Shown: positions 63,205 to 64,000 of the stretch, piece after piece
Layout of the letters: each line of letters begins with the position of its first letter
Numbering within the stretch: position 1 is the stretch's first letter
Assembly (NCBI GenBank): GCA_035578175.1
Contig: JAQMRL010000003.1
Coordinates: 61,116,672-61,180,671 of the forward strand
Direction: 5' to 3'
DNA: 64,000 nt
From: Catonia carolina
Lineage: Eukaryota; Arthropoda; Insecta; Hemiptera; Achilidae
Made by a program: the position numbers and the translations under genes
Notes under the pieces: generated by a model
The model's database searches: none
What the model was told of the DNA's origin: nothing
Seen by the model: only the letters and a program-made list of their open reading frames with translations

Positions 63205-64000
63205 TTGGTGTAAAACACTCACACGACTTTTTCTTGCCAATGCAAATAATGAACAATAGCCTATACCTAAAATTAGTAATAAAACATTAGAAATAAACAA
63301 AAAAAATCTCAAAATATATAAACTAATTTTAATCATGAGTGAAAGACGCAAAATGAAATCAACCTCAGTTTGGCTTAAAAATACGGAAAATCACTCTTTC
63401 ACGCTAAACTAGACTCTGTAGAGAAAAATGCTTAAATTAAAAGTTGTAGATCTTTTAATTTCCTATAAATTTGATTGTATACACTTTTGTCGTAAAATGC
63501 ATACTAAGGTTGAAATCTCTTAAAAAAAATCAATTTTTTATACTTTTCGTGAGAAAAAAACAGAAACTCACTTGCCGCTATACTAAGCGTTATAAAAAAA
63601 AAATTAGAATAAAAGTTGTAGAATTTTAAATTTTCTACAACTTCTATTAAACACATTTTTGCGCTAAAATGCATATTAAAGCCGCAATCTTAGGAAAACA
63701 ATTTTTTGCGTGAAAACAGCCTTTTCAAGAATTTCAGCAGACGTGGTGCCTACCCTATCTTGTAAAACATAAAAAATGTAGTAAATGAGGCGATTTTTAA
63801 AAAAATCGTAGGAGCCGTTTTGTGAGAAAATCGCAAAAAAGTGAAAAATGACAGGAATAAACTACTACTTCCGGTTGACCGATTTTGATGGAAATGTTCG
63901 TGTTGGGTCCAATAGCAGTATCTAACTTACGTTTCAAGTTTCAAGTTCGTACGATGTTCTTGAGATATTCTGTTCACACACACGCACACACACACACACA
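63205..64000 (-). repeat. R1 repeat, copy B, running off the window
   Basis: Inverted relative to copies A, C and D. It begins at the complement of the R1 3' end (TTTTCTTGCCAATGCAAATA), includes the hairpin near 63611-63643 and the start region (CCGGTTGACCGATTTTGATG), and reaches the (CA)n tract at 63970-64000 that corresponds to the internal (TG)n of copy A. Confidence 0.9.

Noticed and set aside
1..64000. Bacterial-type operons, defence systems or an integrated virus
   Set aside because: Non-LTR elements, SINEs and eukaryotic DNA transposons fill the window; no Shine-Dalgarno-led gene strings, phage genes or viral structural genes are visible.

Overview
The window is strongly AT-rich eukaryotic DNA that looks like an intergenic or intronic, repeat-dense stretch of an arthropod genome, most likely an insect. 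The evidence is the mix of repeats: RTE-like and Jockey-type non-LTR retrotransposons, mariner, pogo/Tigger, Tc1-like and hAT DNA transposons, a Penelope-like element, and tRNA-derived SINEs. I cannot name the species. I recognise no intact host gene; every protein similarity I can read belongs to a mobile element. Family labels used here (L1-L3, J, S1-S3, R1, R2) are local to this annotation.

Layout. 0.8-6.7 kb: an RTE-like LINE (L1 copy A, minus strand) interrupted by a pogo/Tigger element and a foldback MITE. 7.5-8.5 kb: a mariner derivative whose two ends are inverted copies of the same transposase 3' end. 9.7-12.0 kb: a second, 5'-truncated copy of the same LINE (L1 copy B) with a target-site duplication and a 519-residue reverse transcriptase ORF. 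12.2-14.1 kb: noncoding repeat R2 and a Jockey relic. 15.2-16.6 kb: a four-unit tandem array with a period near 437 bp. 19.6-21.2 kb: a cluster of TTGACAATA-like motifs, a perfect 65-bp palindrome, a Jockey scrap and a decayed mariner. 23-32 kb: S3 copies, a Tigger relic, a Tc1-like MITE carrying a DNA-binding-domain remnant, an RTE-like LINE with a 415-residue RT ORF (L2), and a hAT-like element with a nested SINE. 34-42 kb: dense SINEs, with two S3 copies split by DNA transposons that have clean terminal inverted repeats and target duplications. 43.8 kb: a mariner 3' end. 44.5-45.0 kb: a long inverted repeat. 47-55 kb: R1 copies, a young SINE, a Jockey relic and a second Tc1-like MITE. 55.7-58.1 kb: a LINE relic with a nested TIR element, then a head-to-head Penelope-like element with a GIY-YIG remnant and hammerhead-like motifs in both arms. 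59-64 kb: S3, Tc1-like and LINE scraps, and another R1 copy running off the window.

The parts do not form a pathway; they record successive insertions. The clearest order is at 1.5-6.7 kb, where copy B supplies the empty site for the pogo insertion in copy A. The most unusual signals are R1 (at least eight noncoding copies with a conserved internal hairpin), the head-to-head Penelope arrangement, the mariner with two identical ends, the 65-bp palindrome, and strong over-representation of the octamer TAGGCCTA between about 23 and 56 kb.
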